DNA from: Juglans regia
Lineage: Eukaryota > Streptophyta > Magnoliopsida > Fagales > Juglandaceae
Assembly (NCBI RefSeq): GCF_001411555.2
Contig: NC_049903.1
Location: forward strand, 16,101,234 to 16,165,233
Length of the DNA stretch: 64,000 nt
Direction of reading: 5' to 3'
The notes below the pieces were generated by a model. The model was not told the origin of the DNA and did not search any database. It worked only from the letters and a program-made list of their open reading frames with translations. Shown here one piece after another: positions 23,517 through 35,439 of the stretch; within the stretch, counting starts at the first letter, position 1, and each line of letters begins with the position of its first letter. The position numbers and the translations under genes are program-made.

Positions 23517-23764
23517 AGGAAAATGATAAGGGTAATGCTACAGTCACCATTCTCCCTTCTCGTGCTTACTTCCCTCTTGACGTGTCATGCTTCTTTCTTT
23601 CTTTTTTTTCCTTTTTGCTTTTTTTTTTCATCCCATGTTGTCTTCCCCATTTCATTTCATTTTCACCATTCCACTTCGACTCTCTGCATTTTTTTTTCTT
23701 TGGTTTTTGCTTCCCGTTTTTCTTCCTTCCCATTTCATCTTCCCCACCAACCCATTACAGATTC
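23517..23764. other. Pyrimidine-rich stretch without a gene
   Basis: Long CTTTCTTTTTTT runs. The overlapping frames of 70-150 codons are Phe/Ser-rich translations of this bias and are not supported as genes. The first bases (AAAATGATAAG) match block 2 at 62161. Confidence 0.6.
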
Positions 23765-23769
23765 GCTCT

Positions 23770-26654
23770 TGTAACGCCTCGTTCCTGGAAGTTCGAAAGT
23801 TAACTCTTAATACTTAATATCAACTTTAATAACACAACTATAAAATCTAGAAAAACTCTATAAAATGTTAATCCATTTAATCAACCCAAATATCTATGTT
23901 CTTTCAAGGGGACAACAAATAAATTCTCAATAACATAAATTAAAAACTCTCCAAAGACTCGAAAATATCCTTAACTCATCTAATCACAATACCCGAAAAA
24001 TAAATCAACTTACTAACTACGTCTCTCGAATAAGCACTTGTACTATCAGACACTTATTCCACTACGATCATCACACCTTGCTAAAACTTTCTACTCTTGT
24101 TCTCTAGCTGAACCATTAAAATTATTTGAAAAATATATGGAGATAAGGGGTTGAGTTATCAACAACTCAGTAAGCAGAGGACATATAGTAGTGTGTAAAC
24201 ATGAGCATTTACAGAGTTCAGAATGCAGAACAAAATATTTTCTTTCAGAATGCAGAATCAAAATATTGTTTTCAAAATGCAGCGTCAGAGCATGTTATCA
24301 AAAATATTCATAATCAAAATCTCTTTGGCATAGCATAAACTGAAACATCACATCTTATCTTATCATATCAGAACAAATACCATGTTTAACCCCCGTGGTA
24401 GGGTTGTGCAAACCCCGGTAGCTAACCGAACTGAAACAGAATGTGAATCTTCCCCTTATTCATTCTCGGAGCTCCGAGTGTGCACATAGGAAAGACCACA
24501 CAGAAAATCACTTTGTTTCCAAAGTGGGTGCACCAAAAATAAAAAAGTTGGTACCAACCCGAACAGAGGCCACAGTTTTACACCCATGGTGAGGTTAGAA
24601 CGGAACAGAAACAGAAACAGAATGTTACGTCAGAGGTTTTCAGAAATCATATCAGATCATATCAAAGTACAGAAAATCTTCAGAACAGAACAAAATCATA
24701 ACACAACATTATTTATGCACAAAATTTCATATTCGCTCTCTTTTTTCAAGTTCAGAAACAAAATGTCAAAAACAAACTCATGTCTACACCAGTCATAACA
24801 GAAAATAATTTCTTTTTAAACAGAATCTCATGAGTAATGCAGAACAAATAACTGAGGTAGTTCAAATTTCTTTTCATAATCAAATATGTATATTTTCCAA
24901 AAATAACCTCAGCTCATTTTATTTTAATGCAAAGTCTAGTATAAGAACCCCGCTTATCTGGACTTCTTAGCTTTTTTAGAATTTTCCTAAAAAATGTCGA
25001 ACAATAATTAATCGTCATATACAAAATAATCACATAATTCTCGTAAATTTCCAATTAATCTCATATTTCGATATTCAATCCTACGCTTCTAAAATAACCT
25101 ATTAAATTCCTCAAAACCTAAAATTTCAAATCATCACTTTCTAAAATCATCACTGTTGATTTAATAACTATGACAAAAAACATTTAAAAGTTAGACCTAT
25201 TTATTATTGAAAATCAACTATAAAGTTTAATACTGGATAATATAATCATCCCAAAATATTTTTAAAATAAACCATAACTATTTTTTTAAATAGACTAAAT
25301 CATATCTAAAGTGTAAAAACAACATTACTCCAATATTGTCTACTCTTAAAATAAATCTTTACTTAATAACATGTGAAAGTACTTAAGTGATTTGCTGTGA
25401 TCATAATTAAAAATGTTAAAATAAAATTTCACACTTACTGTAAAAATAATATACTACCATTAGTACAATTTGGAAATCCTATTTATTTTCTGCAAAAATT
25501 TCTTATACCACCCGCATAAACCACGTAAAAACAAACTTAATATAACCAAAAATTTCAACTTGAACCCATTCAATAATAAGGGTAAAACTGTAATTCTGTA
25601 TTCAAATACTATGCAAAAATCTAAGTTTACATAGACTATACAGGAAACGCATTCATGCAGTCTCGGTGCAACTATCGACGAGAACAGGGGCGCGAGGTAC
25701 TCACCGCGAAGGGTGGAGCTGCGCGCGACGCGGTGAAGAAGGTCACAGTGGTGAGGCACTGAGAGAGAGAGATAAGTGAGAGAGGGAAACACGATGCGAG
25801 AGTATGGCATGCGAAAGGGGAGAGAGCTCACCGAGGGACAGTGAGAAGGCGTGTGACTGGTCGGGAGCTACGTGTGGTGGTTTCCGTCATGTAACGTGGC
25901 TGAAAAATCGAGGGGCACAAGAAGAGGGAGAGGCTGGCGGAGGAGCTCAGTGGAACGGCCTGAGCAAGGACTGCTCTGTTTTTCAGACCCAAAACATAGG
26001 AGTTTCGGATCACTCCGTAGATGGTTGTTCTCGGCACCCTGGTAGTGGTGCAGCGGTGTACGGCGGAGGAGCTGGACTACCAGTGATGGTCAAGTGGAGG
26101 TGACGCACGGCAAGGTGGAGTTGCGATCCGTGGAGATGCAATGCATGCACGGTTGCGTCGATTTTTGTATGGAGGGCAGCATGAAATCTGGTCGGTGCAC
26201 GGTGGAGATGGGTTGGTTGATCAGAGGCTTACGAGGGGGTGCACTGGTGGCGACAGTATGGACGACGGAGGGCTGGCTTACGTGGGGTGACTCTCGATAT
26301 GGGAGTGCATGAGACCGAGGGGATGGAGGCTGGGCTTGCGATTCTAAGGTGGTGCGGCGGCTAGTGTTTGGGTAGTAATTTTAATAGCATGGAATAACAT
26401 ATGCATCTATAAATATATGTGAGGTGAAACCCTAGAGAGATGAGAGAGACGTGCGTGTGGATGAAAGGTTGTATTGTGTGTGTGCATGGAGTGGACGAAA
26501 GGAAGACTTGCGGGTGAAAAATAAATATAAACGGAAAGAAAAAATAAATAAACGTGCGGGAAAGGAAAAAAAAAATTAACGTGTGAAGAAAATAAAATGA
26601 ACTAAAAATAAACAAATAAAAAAAAATTGAGCTTGATTGGGTCCGGGTGTTACA
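23770..26654 (-). mobile_element. Solo LTR, family B copy 2
   Basis: A 2885-bp unit; on the minus strand it begins TGTAACACCCGGACCC and ends GAGGCGTTACA. A perfect five-base target duplication GCTCT lies on both sides (23765-23769, 26655-26659). It contains no retroviral coding region. It matches solo LTR B1 in inverted orientation and the start of the unit at 62534. A GC-rich leader region (25680-26350) ends on the minus strand in CGCGGTGAGTACC, a splice-donor-like site at 25704/25703. Confidence 0.88.
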
Positions 26655-28005
26655 GCTCTCCTCTAATTTCATCTCTCTGCATTTTTTTCCAGTACAAGGC
26701 CTAATCGATTGAAGCGTAATGATTTCTTAATAACAGAATAATATTTTAATAATTTGAAATTAAAAACCTTGTTTCTGTTATGCTCCAGCATTTTGTCAGC
26801 AATTTTGCCAGAATCCTGAAAATTTTACTTACTACATACAAATCAAAGGCATGCTGCAGTTGGTGTTGCCGGATGTAGGAGAAATGTGTTTGAGATGCCT
26901 ACGTGTCGCGATTCTATTGGCTGGTGTGAAAATGGATTTTAAACCCATCTAGATGGGAGCTTTTCTCAAAAAATAAATAGGAGAAAGTCAGCTCAAAGCA
27001 TTTTTACAAATTACTTATATATATATGTATGAGAAGGAAAATTTTATACACCACACTACCATCTCACTTTTATCCCATTAAGTAAGGTGTGACATATTTA
27101 TCACTATTAAATGATCATTTATTGGTAATGAATGTGTCACATCTTAGTAGGATAAAAGTAGGATAAGAGTGTATTGTATAGCATTACTCCCCATAGTTGT
27201 GGCTAACACGCACATTAATTACAAAGCGTGTGACCATTTAGAATAGAACCCTAGGTACTATTTTGCCTTGTCTATCACTGCTTCTTGTGCTCTTTAGAGA
27301 CCGTAGGGTTTAGGGTTTTTGTCTCTTATTATTACGTCATTCAGTGGGGTATCTCATCAACGAATTCATTCCAGTACCATATATAAAAAACCTAGTAACA
27401 TGTAATGAAACCTAACACCACACACTACCAATTGACCAACATATAATTTGTTATTTTTGTCAGTCTAATATATTTAAATATACATATATTTAAGCATTAG
27501 GATAGAAGAGTAAAAATGAAAAATCACATATTGATTAAGTGAATGTATATATATATATATATAATATATAATTGCATAAGGATTTCAAGTTTGCATAATG
27601 CATTGATCATTAATCTCCGTAACGACTTTTCAAGGTTCTTTGGCTTTTAATTTAATTATAAGCTGCTTCATCTAAATTTACAAATTACGCTGGCTCTGAA
27701 GAATTAGGAAAAGGCCGTTTTGTCTAGTCAATGGTCAGAGGTTCTGAAAATTTCTTTTTCAAATAAATGGAAAAATTCCTGCATGCCGGCCCATTGTAGA
27801 AGCATCCGACACGCACGCAGTATGCCTAGTCCTTGCGTGTTCCGCAATTGTTTCGTACGTAAAATAGAAGGAAATTCAGAACGCCGAAATTCGTACGTAA
27901 ACATCTCTATCATATAAGAAAATAACAAGTTCGTAGGGTCCACTGTATATATATTTCGTGTTAATGGTATTAGGCGTAGAAGTGTTCAAATAGATCACTT
28001 ATTTG
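26655..28005. other. Gene-free flank; right edge of block 1
   Basis: AAATAAATAGGAGAAAGTCA and CTCAAAGCATTTTTAC at 26972-27007 match 62498-62533 and end the duplicated block. Beyond about 27190 I see no gene or named repeat; there are (TA)n tracts near 27548-27570. Confidence 0.6.
27036..27190. mobile_element. Palindromic MITE
   Basis: The left arm ATACACCACACTACC...CACTTTTATCC pairs with the right arm GGATAAAAGTAGGATAAGAGTGTATTGTAT, forming a hairpin about 150 bp long. There is no coding capacity. Confidence 0.55.
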
Positions 28006-28009
28006 CTTG

Positions 28010-28177
28010 GGGGCATGAGTTATTAGGCGCCGTAGATTTCTGCGGTTTTGATTTTTATTAATTCCTTGTATTTATCTTTAGTTCCTAACTAAATGCATTT
28101 TCATACGGACTACTTTTGTATTCGGGTTATGCTTGCTTTTATATTAATAAAATCTTTCCGTACTTATAAAAAAAAGA
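28010..28177 (+). mobile_element. Probable LINE 3' tail
   Basis: The stretch ends TTTATATTAATAAAATCTTT, then a short gap, then an A8 run, the form of a LINE 3' UTR and poly(A). No coding part remains. Confidence 0.4.
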
Positions 28178-28215
28178 GTCAGTATATTTTTCGAGAAATA
28201 TAAATAGATTGTCGT

Positions 28216-28325
28216 CACTACAACACAATTGCTTTTTAGTGACGATTGGGAAATTGTGACAGTCCCTAGACCGTCACTAAAAGGCATTTTCTGTGACAGT
28301 TTTTGGAAACTGTCACTAAAGATAG
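28216..28325. repeat. Outer subterminal GTGACGGT-type repeats (left, copy 1)
   Basis: AGTGACG, TGTGACAG, CCGTCAC and AACTGTCAC motifs lie in alternating orientation directly inside the terminal repeat, forming short hairpins. The same type fills 32485-32730. Confidence 0.7.
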
Positions 28326-28334
28326 AATGAGATT

Positions 28335-28520
28335 TTTTTACATTCGAACGTATGGGAAATATGCGTTCGAACGTCACATATACGTTCGAACGTTATGTCT
28401 GTTTACGTTGGAACGTAAAATGTTTTGGCGCAACCGTTCGAATGTTATTAATTTTACGTTCGAACGTAAAATGTTTGCACCAATGTTCGAACGTTAAGTA
28501 ATAACATTCAAACGTTCATT
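28335..28520. repeat. Inner subterminal TTCGAACGT palindromes (left, copy 1)
   Basis: About ten copies of ACGTTCGAACGT or one-base variants (for example 28342, 28364, 28382, 28455, 28485). The motif is self-complementary and includes the BstBI-type core TTCGAA. Probably transposase-binding sites, by analogy with TNPA sites of En/Spm. Confidence 0.75.
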
Positions 28521-28820
28521 GTAAATTTAAATTAAATGACTTTAATTTAAAAATTATGTGATTTTTATTGTGCATAATTTGTGAACAAGTCTAAAAAATT
28601 GAATTGTATATATTTATATATACACGCTTTGTAATATATAAATATATATTATTGATTTATATATATTTGAAATGCAGTGATTTAGTATTAAAGTTGGAAA
28701 TTATAACATCAAAGAAGATTAAAAATTGAAATTAAAAAACGATAAAAATATTCAATAATATTTTTCGTTACAAATATTAAAAATAAAATACAAAATTTGA
28801 TAGAATGTAGTAAACAACAG

Positions 28821-30005
28821 TCAGATGATAACGTTATCCGCAAAAGTCGAACTCCGTACTTCCTCAGTCAAGGTATCAACCTTGTCGTTGAGGATAGTTA
28901 CACGATGGGTGAGTTCGGCAACAGACGCCGATATAGCCTCGAGCGATCGATCGATCTTATGATCAATATGCGCAGTCAGCTGTGAGATGACCGCATCAAC
29001 CCAAGCAGGCCGCACATCTCCTGCAGATGTACTCGGCGTATGCTGACTACTACTCCCGACATGACCTGGCTCAGGCTGCGTCGGAGGAACTAGATCCTCT
29101 ACAGGGGGTGGCTGACGTCCCCTCGCCTGTCCAATGCTACGCCGATGCGTGGTCATGTCGAGGGGGCTCATCTGATCTTTGACCCGCTCCTCTGGCTGGG
29201 TCGGCACTCCCCGTGCAAGTAATAGTCGGCTGATGAGGACACCATATGGGAGATTATCCGTGGAGACGATGCTCGCCTCGTAACGGATCCTCTCAAAAAT
29301 GTGCAGTGGCAAATCTATAGGATCTCCACGTGCCACTCGTATCAAAAATTGTGCCCGAAGCCGACTAAATGTGGTTTTATGAGCCACAGGATCGACATTT
29401 GTTGCAACAATAAGGTGCAACATGCGGAAGAAATGCAGCAGATGGTTCTGGTTGAAGGCGTTCTTCCGCTCGATCTGCATGCGATCCCTCCCGGTGAGGA
29501 TGTAGAAATCCTCGTCTCGGTCATCATCCCGAGCGTCGACGCCAGTATCCTCAGCCTCTGACTGGCCTGCATCTCTGGCTGATGCTGGCTCACATCCCCG
29601 GCCAGTAGATGATGTAGAAGTGCCTACATCCTCACGGGGTGTTGAGTGTGTAAATGTCTCAACTCCTCGATGAATCCCGAGGTGCTCGCCGATGACATCT
29701 GCCGATACCTCAATGGAAACACCGCGTACAGTCACGGTGTGAGAGGATGCATCCGGAGGCATGTCACACATCCCCATATAGAATTCTTGAACCATTGAGG
29801 GGTATACCTTCCCCCTCAATGTGCAGATATTTCCCCAGCCTCTACTGAGGAAAACATCTCTTAGGTTCGTCTGCTGCCAACAGAGTTCGTCGAACTCATT
29901 AATTAAGACCTCTCTCTCTACCATAACAGTACGAGCTCCGATACGGGTAGTGTCCGACGTGGCTCCTTCCCTCCCTCGTTTTCGTGTATGCAGTGGAAGA
30001 GCCAT
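28821..30005 (-). CDS. Transposase_32-type protein (putative plant transposon protein), CACTA copy 1
   Basis: A 394-codon frame from the ATG at 30005, which follows a TTTTCAG acceptor on this strand; an in-frame extension upstream to 30170 is less likely because it crosses that acceptor. Residues about 45-125 (RGWGNICTLRG, VQEFYMGM, TVRGVSIEVSADVIGEHLGI) and about 230-335 (HLLHFFRMLHLIVATNVDP, FERIRYEA, PYGVLISRLLLARGV) fit the Transposase_32 domain of plant transposon proteins, of unknown biochemical role. An acidic linker separates them. The C-terminus (about 345-390) is a coiled coil. It differs from the copy-2 protein at about three residues. The leader exon has been deleted in this copy, so it may lack its own promoter. 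Confidence 0.75.
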   Translation of the reverse strand: MALPLHTRKRGREGATSDTTRIGARTVMVEREVLINEFDELCWQQTNLRDVFLSRGWGNICTLRGKVYPSMVQEFYMGMCDMPPDASSHTVTVRGVSIEVSADVIGEHLGIHRGVETFTHSTPREDVGTSTSSTGRGCEPASARDAGQSEAEDTGVDARDDDRDEDFYILTGRDRMQIERKNAFNQNHLLHFFRMLHLIVATNVDPVAHKTTFSRLRAQFLIRVARGDPIDLPLHIFERIRYEASIVSTDNLPYGVLISRLLLARGVPTQPEERVKDQMSPLDMTTHRRSIGQARGRQPPPVEDLVPPTQPEPGHVGSSSQHTPSTSAGDVRPAWVDAVISQLTAHIDHKIDRSLEAISASVAELTHRVTILNDKVDTLTEEVRSSTFADNVII

Positions 30006-30087
30006 ATCCTGAAAATAGAAAAGGAAAAAAAAATTATTTACAATAATGCATTTTTTTGTATTAATTTTAAGATGCTCTGCATTAACG

Positions 30088-30192
30088 TTCGAAGAGGTGG
30101 ATAAAGATGATGAAGAAGAGGTGCATGATGATGATGAAGATGTTATTGATGGAGATTCTGAAACAAGCATTGAAAATTCATCTGAAGAATAA
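30088..30192 (+). pseudogene. Residual acidic C-terminus of the TNP2-type gene (copy 1)
   Basis: EVDKDDEEEVHDDDEDVIDG and following residues up to a stop at 30190-30192 match the end of the DUF4216 frame in copy 2. Everything upstream was removed by the 1960-bp deletion, whose junction is at about 30087, directly after a TTCGAA motif. Confidence 0.75.
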
Positions 30193-30293
30193 AAGTACTA
30201 AATATTTTATTTATATAGGTGACTATAAAATATCTTAAATTTTCATAATTTCTTCTAATTAATTTTCTTTGATATAATTAATTATTTTAAAGA

Positions 30294-31979
30294 ATGCCGC
30301 CAAAACGACAACGAAGAAATGTGCCTCCGCCAAGTCCAAGTCCTGAATCCATTGAGGACTCCCCACTCGAGGAATCCATTCCTGAAGATCAAGCTAACAC
30401 AGAAGAGAACAACAGCCAGTCGACACCTACCAGTAAGGAAATATTGTCGTTGATAATTATATATATAGTTAATACTTTTTTCTCAATAACTATATAATTA
30501 TAATTATAGTATATCTATTATTATCATGTAGTTCATGCATCTGCACGTCGCGGTCGTGGCTATACACGTGGAATCTCTCTTGAAAAAAATAGAAGGCACG
30601 GTAAACTGAAGATCACAATTCCTGATAATTCCACTGGAGGAGTGGATGATAGTGCAGCAGCGCTTTCCTCCTATATTGGCACAGTAGTTCGAGCTTATGC
30701 TCCATTTTATGTGCGCTCATGGCGAGATGTTCCGAATGAGATTAAGGAGCACATTCGAAGTCGTGTGCTGGTGAGTTTACTTTTCAGTACATTTTTTTCA
30801 CTTAGATTAATATATTATATTTTTTACCTGATTCCCTTGTTAGGATGAATTCGACCTCGACTTTGGCCGTAGCGAGGATTTAAGAACCGTGAATGAGTTG
30901 ATGGCTACACTATTCCGACGTCACAAAGGACGATGTCATGACCACTTCAAGAAGTTTGAGACGTTGGAAGAGGCTGCGCAGTCTCCTTTTCAGCAGATGA
31001 AGTTAGATGATTGGAGAAAGTGTTGTGATCTTTTCGCATCTCCAGATTATCAGGTATTTTACATTTATATCTTTTAATTATTTACATTCATATTCGTTTT
31101 ATACATTATATGTATACATATTACAATTAACATTTTTAATATATTTTGTAGCACTTGAGTTCTACAAATGCACAGAATAGATCCGTTCTGACTGTCCACC
31201 ATCGTGCCGGTTCAAGGTCATTCCACCGTCTTGCTGAAAAAATGGTAATTAAAAAATTATAGAATTCATTTATTTTCCTGATATTCTTTCTGATAAGTAC
31301 TAACATTATCTTTTTAAAATTGCTAATATTGTCGCTTTGTTAGAAACGTGATGATCCTGAAAACTTTTCCCTCATTCATGTCTATGCTGCTGCTCACACT
31401 AATGAGCATAGTGAGTGGATGGATCCTGTCGCTGCAGATAATTATGTAAGCAGTGTTAATTTTGTTAAATAAATTTTTTATAGAACATTTTAATAGTTTA
31501 TTTCTTATTTCTATTTCTTTTAATACGTTACTAATTATTTACGATCATTACCTTTTAAATTGCAGAGCAAAATGTTGGAGATGCAGTCGACTTCTGCGGA
31601 ATCCTCTCCTAGTGACATAGACATATTCACCCAAGTGCTCGGGCCGCAGTCTAGTATGGCAAGAGGTTTGGGACGATCTATCAAGCATAAATGTTCATCC
31701 TCCTCAACCTCATCGGCTTCACAAATTAATAATCTTACAGCAGATTTAGAAGCTGCACGGCGTGAGAATGAGTATATGAGGTCGAGACAGCAAGAGTTAG
31801 AGTCTCTCTTAGAACGACAGTCTCATTTAGAGACGCGTTTGCAGGACCAACAGAGAGACCAGGAGGAAAGAATACGCAGTGAAGTGCAAGAGCAAGTGCA
31901 ACGAGAGATGATGGTGCAAATGGAGCGTGTTATGTCGTTGCAACAGAATCCCCGTGGGCGAGGGAAAAAGAAGAAATAA
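30294..31979 (+). CDS. Transposase_24-type (Ptta/En/Spm) transposase, six exons, CACTA copy 1
   Basis: GT-AG exons at 30294-30432, 30532-30770, 30844-31053, 31152-31244, 31344-31445 and 31566-31979 join in frame to 398 codons without a stop. The start is MPPKRQRRNVPPPSPSPES, a basic Pro/Ser-rich tail. The middle contains RGRGYTRGISLEKNRR, YAPFYVRSWRDVP, DEFDLDFGRSEDLRTVNELM, RRHKGRCHDHFKKF and VHHRAGSRSFHRLAEKM, typical of PF03004. The last exon holds a Glu/Gln-rich coiled coil and ends GRGKKKK. These proteins are the DNA-binding accessory type of CACTA transposases and act in the nucleus. The gene is intact here, whereas copy 2 has a stop in the last exon. Transcription diverges from the Transposase_32-type gene. 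Confidence 0.85.
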
Positions 31980-32104
31980 ATTTTATCAATATTTCTGACT
32001 AGTTTTAATATCTAATTTTGTACTTTTATAAGACATTGTTACTTGTTAATTGGGTATGTAATATGATACAATTGGTATTTTGTTTTTAAATTTTATTAAA
32101 ATAG

Positions 32105-32480
32105 AATTTCTGATCTGTACGTTCGAATGTAAATAAAAATCGTTCGAACGTTGGTTCACACTATAACAAACGTTCAAACGTAAATACAATTGAATCGTTC
32201 GAACGTTAAACCGACTAACGTTCGAACAAAGAACTTGCATTCGGACGCTCCTTCGTTTACATTCGAAATAACGTCTGAACATTAAACGCGCTACGTTTGA
32301 ACATTTACGTATACGTTCGAACAAATATTCGAACGTTTATTGTAATTAACGTTCGGACGCATTGACATTAGAACGTAAATATGATACGTTCGAACGATAT
32401 CCAACAAACGTCAACTTCTCTCATTCGAACGCCAATCGGTCGGGTATAACGTCCGAACGTTTGATTTTACATCCGAACGT
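32105..32480. repeat. Inner subterminal TTCGAACGT palindromes (right, copy 1)
   Basis: Some 20 copies of CGTTCGAACGTT-like motifs, several with one-base changes (TTCGGACG, TTTGAACG). The spacing is about 12-35 bp. Mirror of 52310-52670 in copy 2. Confidence 0.8.
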
Positions 32481-32484
32481 GATT

Positions 32485-32730
32485 TTCTGTGACAGTTCAT
32501 AACCGTCACAAAAAAGGAACGTTCGAACGTTGTACCGAACGGAACACTTCCAACCGTCACTAAAAATATTTTTTGTGACGGTTGAACAGTAAACCGTCAC
32601 CAAATGTTTTCTGTGACGCACTTTAGGTGACGGTCATGGTGGCGGTTTCAAACCGTCACCAAATATGTTTAGTGACGGTTTGCCATTTTTTTGTGACAGT
32701 TTCCTCTGTCACAAAACACACATTCTGTTG
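32485..32730. repeat. Outer subterminal GTGACGGT-type repeats (right, copy 1)
   Basis: Ten or so GTGACGGTT/AACCGTCAC motifs arranged as short inverted pairs next to the terminal repeat. Confidence 0.75.
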
Positions 32731-32849
32731 TAGTGCTTGGCCAAGACAGTTTTTATTAAAGCAATCTAGCTTATTAGCTTTGGCTGACATATATATATAT
32801 ATATAATATTTATAAGAACAGTTCTCCTACATACAACCGGTAGTAAAAA

Positions 32850-34520
32850 TGTAACATCTCGTATTTTAGTGTATTTTTTAATGAAAGAATTATTTTTGTT
32901 GATTCAAAAATTTATTCTCTTATTTTAAAATTGTTAGATTTTTAGTGGGTTTATTTTATGATTTTTAATTTTGTGAAAAGTATATTTTGAAGTGCTTTCT
33001 TATTATTAATTATTGTTATACCTTTAAAATATCTTTATTCTAAATTAATTACTGTGGGATTTAATTATTTTAATTTCACTTTATCATTACGTTTAAATTA
33101 TTTTATTAAACTTGTGGTTTTGAAATCGTTTCCGTTAGATCATTTTTGTGACCCAAAATATGAGGATTGGATCTCATTTCTTTTCCTCGATTTTTCTTTC
33201 TTCTCCTTTTCTTTTTTTCTTTCTTTTATTTTTTCTTCATTTCTCCCTTCGGTTTCTCCTGCGCGCGACACCCACCCAGTTCCCTCTCTTCCGTCCGTTT
33301 CCTTCTTCTCCACCCAGCGCCGCCGTGAGCCGTCGGTGATCAACACTGCCCAACCCACTCATTTCACTGTATTTGGTTGAACATGCCGGACTGAGTCCGA
33401 GGAGTACGGGGGTCGGATGGATTGGTGATTGGAGTTGTTTGTGTGATTGATTGGGTTGGTAATTGTTGGTTTGGATATTGTGTTGTTCATGTACATTGTA
33501 TTTTGCACGCATGATCATGTTTGTAAAGGAAACTGGGTTTTCGTGTATTGCATTCATGTTCATGTGTTTATGAAAACTGGGTTTTCATGTGAGAATGGAT
33601 TTTGGGTGCGTGTGTATCACCACCCCAAACCGAGATGGGGCATTTTCTCGGTGGAGCTCCTCTGGTTATTCGGAAGCGAGATATACTGAGTAACGTCCCC
33701 TGGATTGTCACTAGGCGACAATGGGATCGGACGAGATGGTCTCGTGCTGACTCTGTGGTCCTTCTACTGGCGGGGACTAGAGGATGTCTGGCCATGAACG
33801 TGCTCGGCGCGGAACTGGGCATCGCTTGTTGCGTAGTGGGTGCTTGGCCATGAACGAGCTGGGTGCGGAACTGGGCATTGCTACGAAGTTAGGACGTGCG
33901 GATGGTCCCTAGGGGAGACCATGGTGCATATGGTAATAATGGATTAATTGGCTATTTTCTGAGAAAATAATGTGTGTTAGATTTTGTGTAGATCATTTTC
34001 TAGAAAAATGTTTTATGGATATTCTGGGCCAAATGAGATTTTGGTGTGTGTTGAAAAATAATCATTTTCGGGGAAAAATAATGTTTTGAGGAAAATGCAT
34101 ATTTCTTCATATGCATGCATGTTGGTTGCATTAATGCATTTTCATTACGTGGTTATTTGGGTTATACTTACCTGCAGTACCATTTTGTGGTAACGCAGAT
34201 TTTGATGCAGATGAGGAGGATGAGGGCAAGCCTGAGGAGACGGCTCCGCCCAAGGAGTGATCTGGGATCACTTGTTAGTTATTTTATTTTACTCTATTAT
34301 ATTTTTAATTTTGGATGACTGTATAACTACTTTTTAAACCTTACTGATGTTTAGATTGTATTTAAATTTTGGTATTTAGTTGACTAATCCGCTGCGTTGT
34401 TTTGTACACTGTTGCATGTACACATACACTTGGCACTTTCGTTGGGATGAGTGACCGTGTTGTCATTATCCTGGCGTCTCGATTCCTGTGTTTCCTTACA
34501 TGGGGGTCGGGGGCGCCACA
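32850..34520 (+). mobile_element. Solo LTR, family A copy 2
   Basis: A 1671-bp unit beginning TGTAACATCTCGTATTTTAG and ending GGGGCGCCACA. The flanks are AAAAA and GAAAA (4 of 5 equal). It matches solo LTR A1 (inverted) and A3; landmarks are TTCTCTTATTTTAAAATTGT, GATGGTCTCGTGC, GGATGGTCCCTAGGGGAGA and TTTCGTTGGGATG. It is shorter than the others because of a gap around 33370-33620. Short frames within it are not genes. Confidence 0.8.
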
Positions 34521-35435
34521 GAAAAACCGCCGGTAATCGGTTATGCTACATCAACTGATATTAAAATAAATAAAAAAAAACAAAGTTTTGATTTCAATCA
34601 TCATCTTCATGACAGGGGGAGCTATTTCACTTTAGACAAACATTCAAATAAAATACGACATATCTATCCTTGGATTTAATTCATGAGAATTTTACAAATG
34701 GTTGAATTGTAGGATTAGTATTGGAAGACTTTAGAGGCCACAGAAGTTGAGCTTCAAAATTATTCAATAAACTGTCTAAGAAAAAATGAAAAAAAAAAAT
34801 TCCTTTTCACCTTGGATCAAGATTTAAATCATGAAAATAATGTCTTAAAGAAAGAAAGGATTTCTTTTTTCATTGCTTGCTCTCATCACGAGCTAGTTCT
34901 CATGGTGAATCTCTCGATGTCGTCCAAAAGAGATTTTTTTTTCCCTTCTTGTTGGGCTTCTTATCATGTGTGTGCATTGAATCATTGGCTTCTTTGTAAA
35001 AAATCATTCGCTTGGCTACAAAAATTCTTGGCTTGACCCCGGTCTTGTTACAAAATTGATGCACCACGGCCTCATCATGCTTCTAAATCCTCCACCCCAG
35101 ACTCTCGGCCAGCCCAAACATCTTGTCATTTTGCTCCTATGTGAACTTGGTCCTAAACCTCTTCTTCGAACAATGACCCACCTAATTTCCCTATTTGGAT
35201 TTCACCTTCTTGATGATGGAAGTAAATCTGTCATTCTCCTTTTTAATTTTCAACCAAGGTGTAAAAAAAAAAAAAAGAAAAAAAAAAGTAAAGAATTAGA
35301 TAAATGGGTGTGGGGGAAGTGGCTGAGATTGAAATTCAGAAGAAAGAGTGGTTTGTGGCAGGTGGCTGGGACTGTGAAATTCCCAGCCTTATTTTCTTTC
35401 TCAGCTTTGTCTACAGAAAAAATCTAGGAAAAACA
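34521..35435. other. No recognisable gene
   Basis: Short frames (for example 34812-35036 and 35056-35427) show no domain I recognise. There is an A/G-rich run at 35263-35290. The last part (35300-35435) reads into the SAUR pseudogene and may be its upstream region. Confidence 0.5.
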
Positions 35436-35439
35436 AAAA

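Larger units (their letters stand above)
28216..32735. mobile_element. CACTA (En/Spm) transposon copy 1
   Basis: The ends are CACTACAACACAATTG and, on the other strand, CACTACAACAGAATGTG. The flanks are CGT and CTT, so the three-base duplication has one change. The 4520-bp element carries a leftward Transposase_32-type gene and a rightward Transposase_24-type gene, both open. It is nearly identical to CACTA copy 2 in inverted orientation, but lacks 1960 bp that correspond to 54678-56637 there: the DUF4218/DUF4216 exons, the leader exon and most of the central palindrome array. It has no catalytic TNP2 and is non-autonomous. Confidence 0.9.

Noticed and set aside
23313..23817. Overlapping Phe/Ser-rich frames of 70-150 codons
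   Set aside because: They translate a pyrimidine-rich stretch and the end of CACTA copy 3; no start context or domain.
28821..30170. 449-codon version of the Transposase_32-type protein
   Set aside because: The extra 55 codons cross a TTTTCAG acceptor and the deletion junction. Copy 2 shows that the gene starts at the internal ATG (30005 here).
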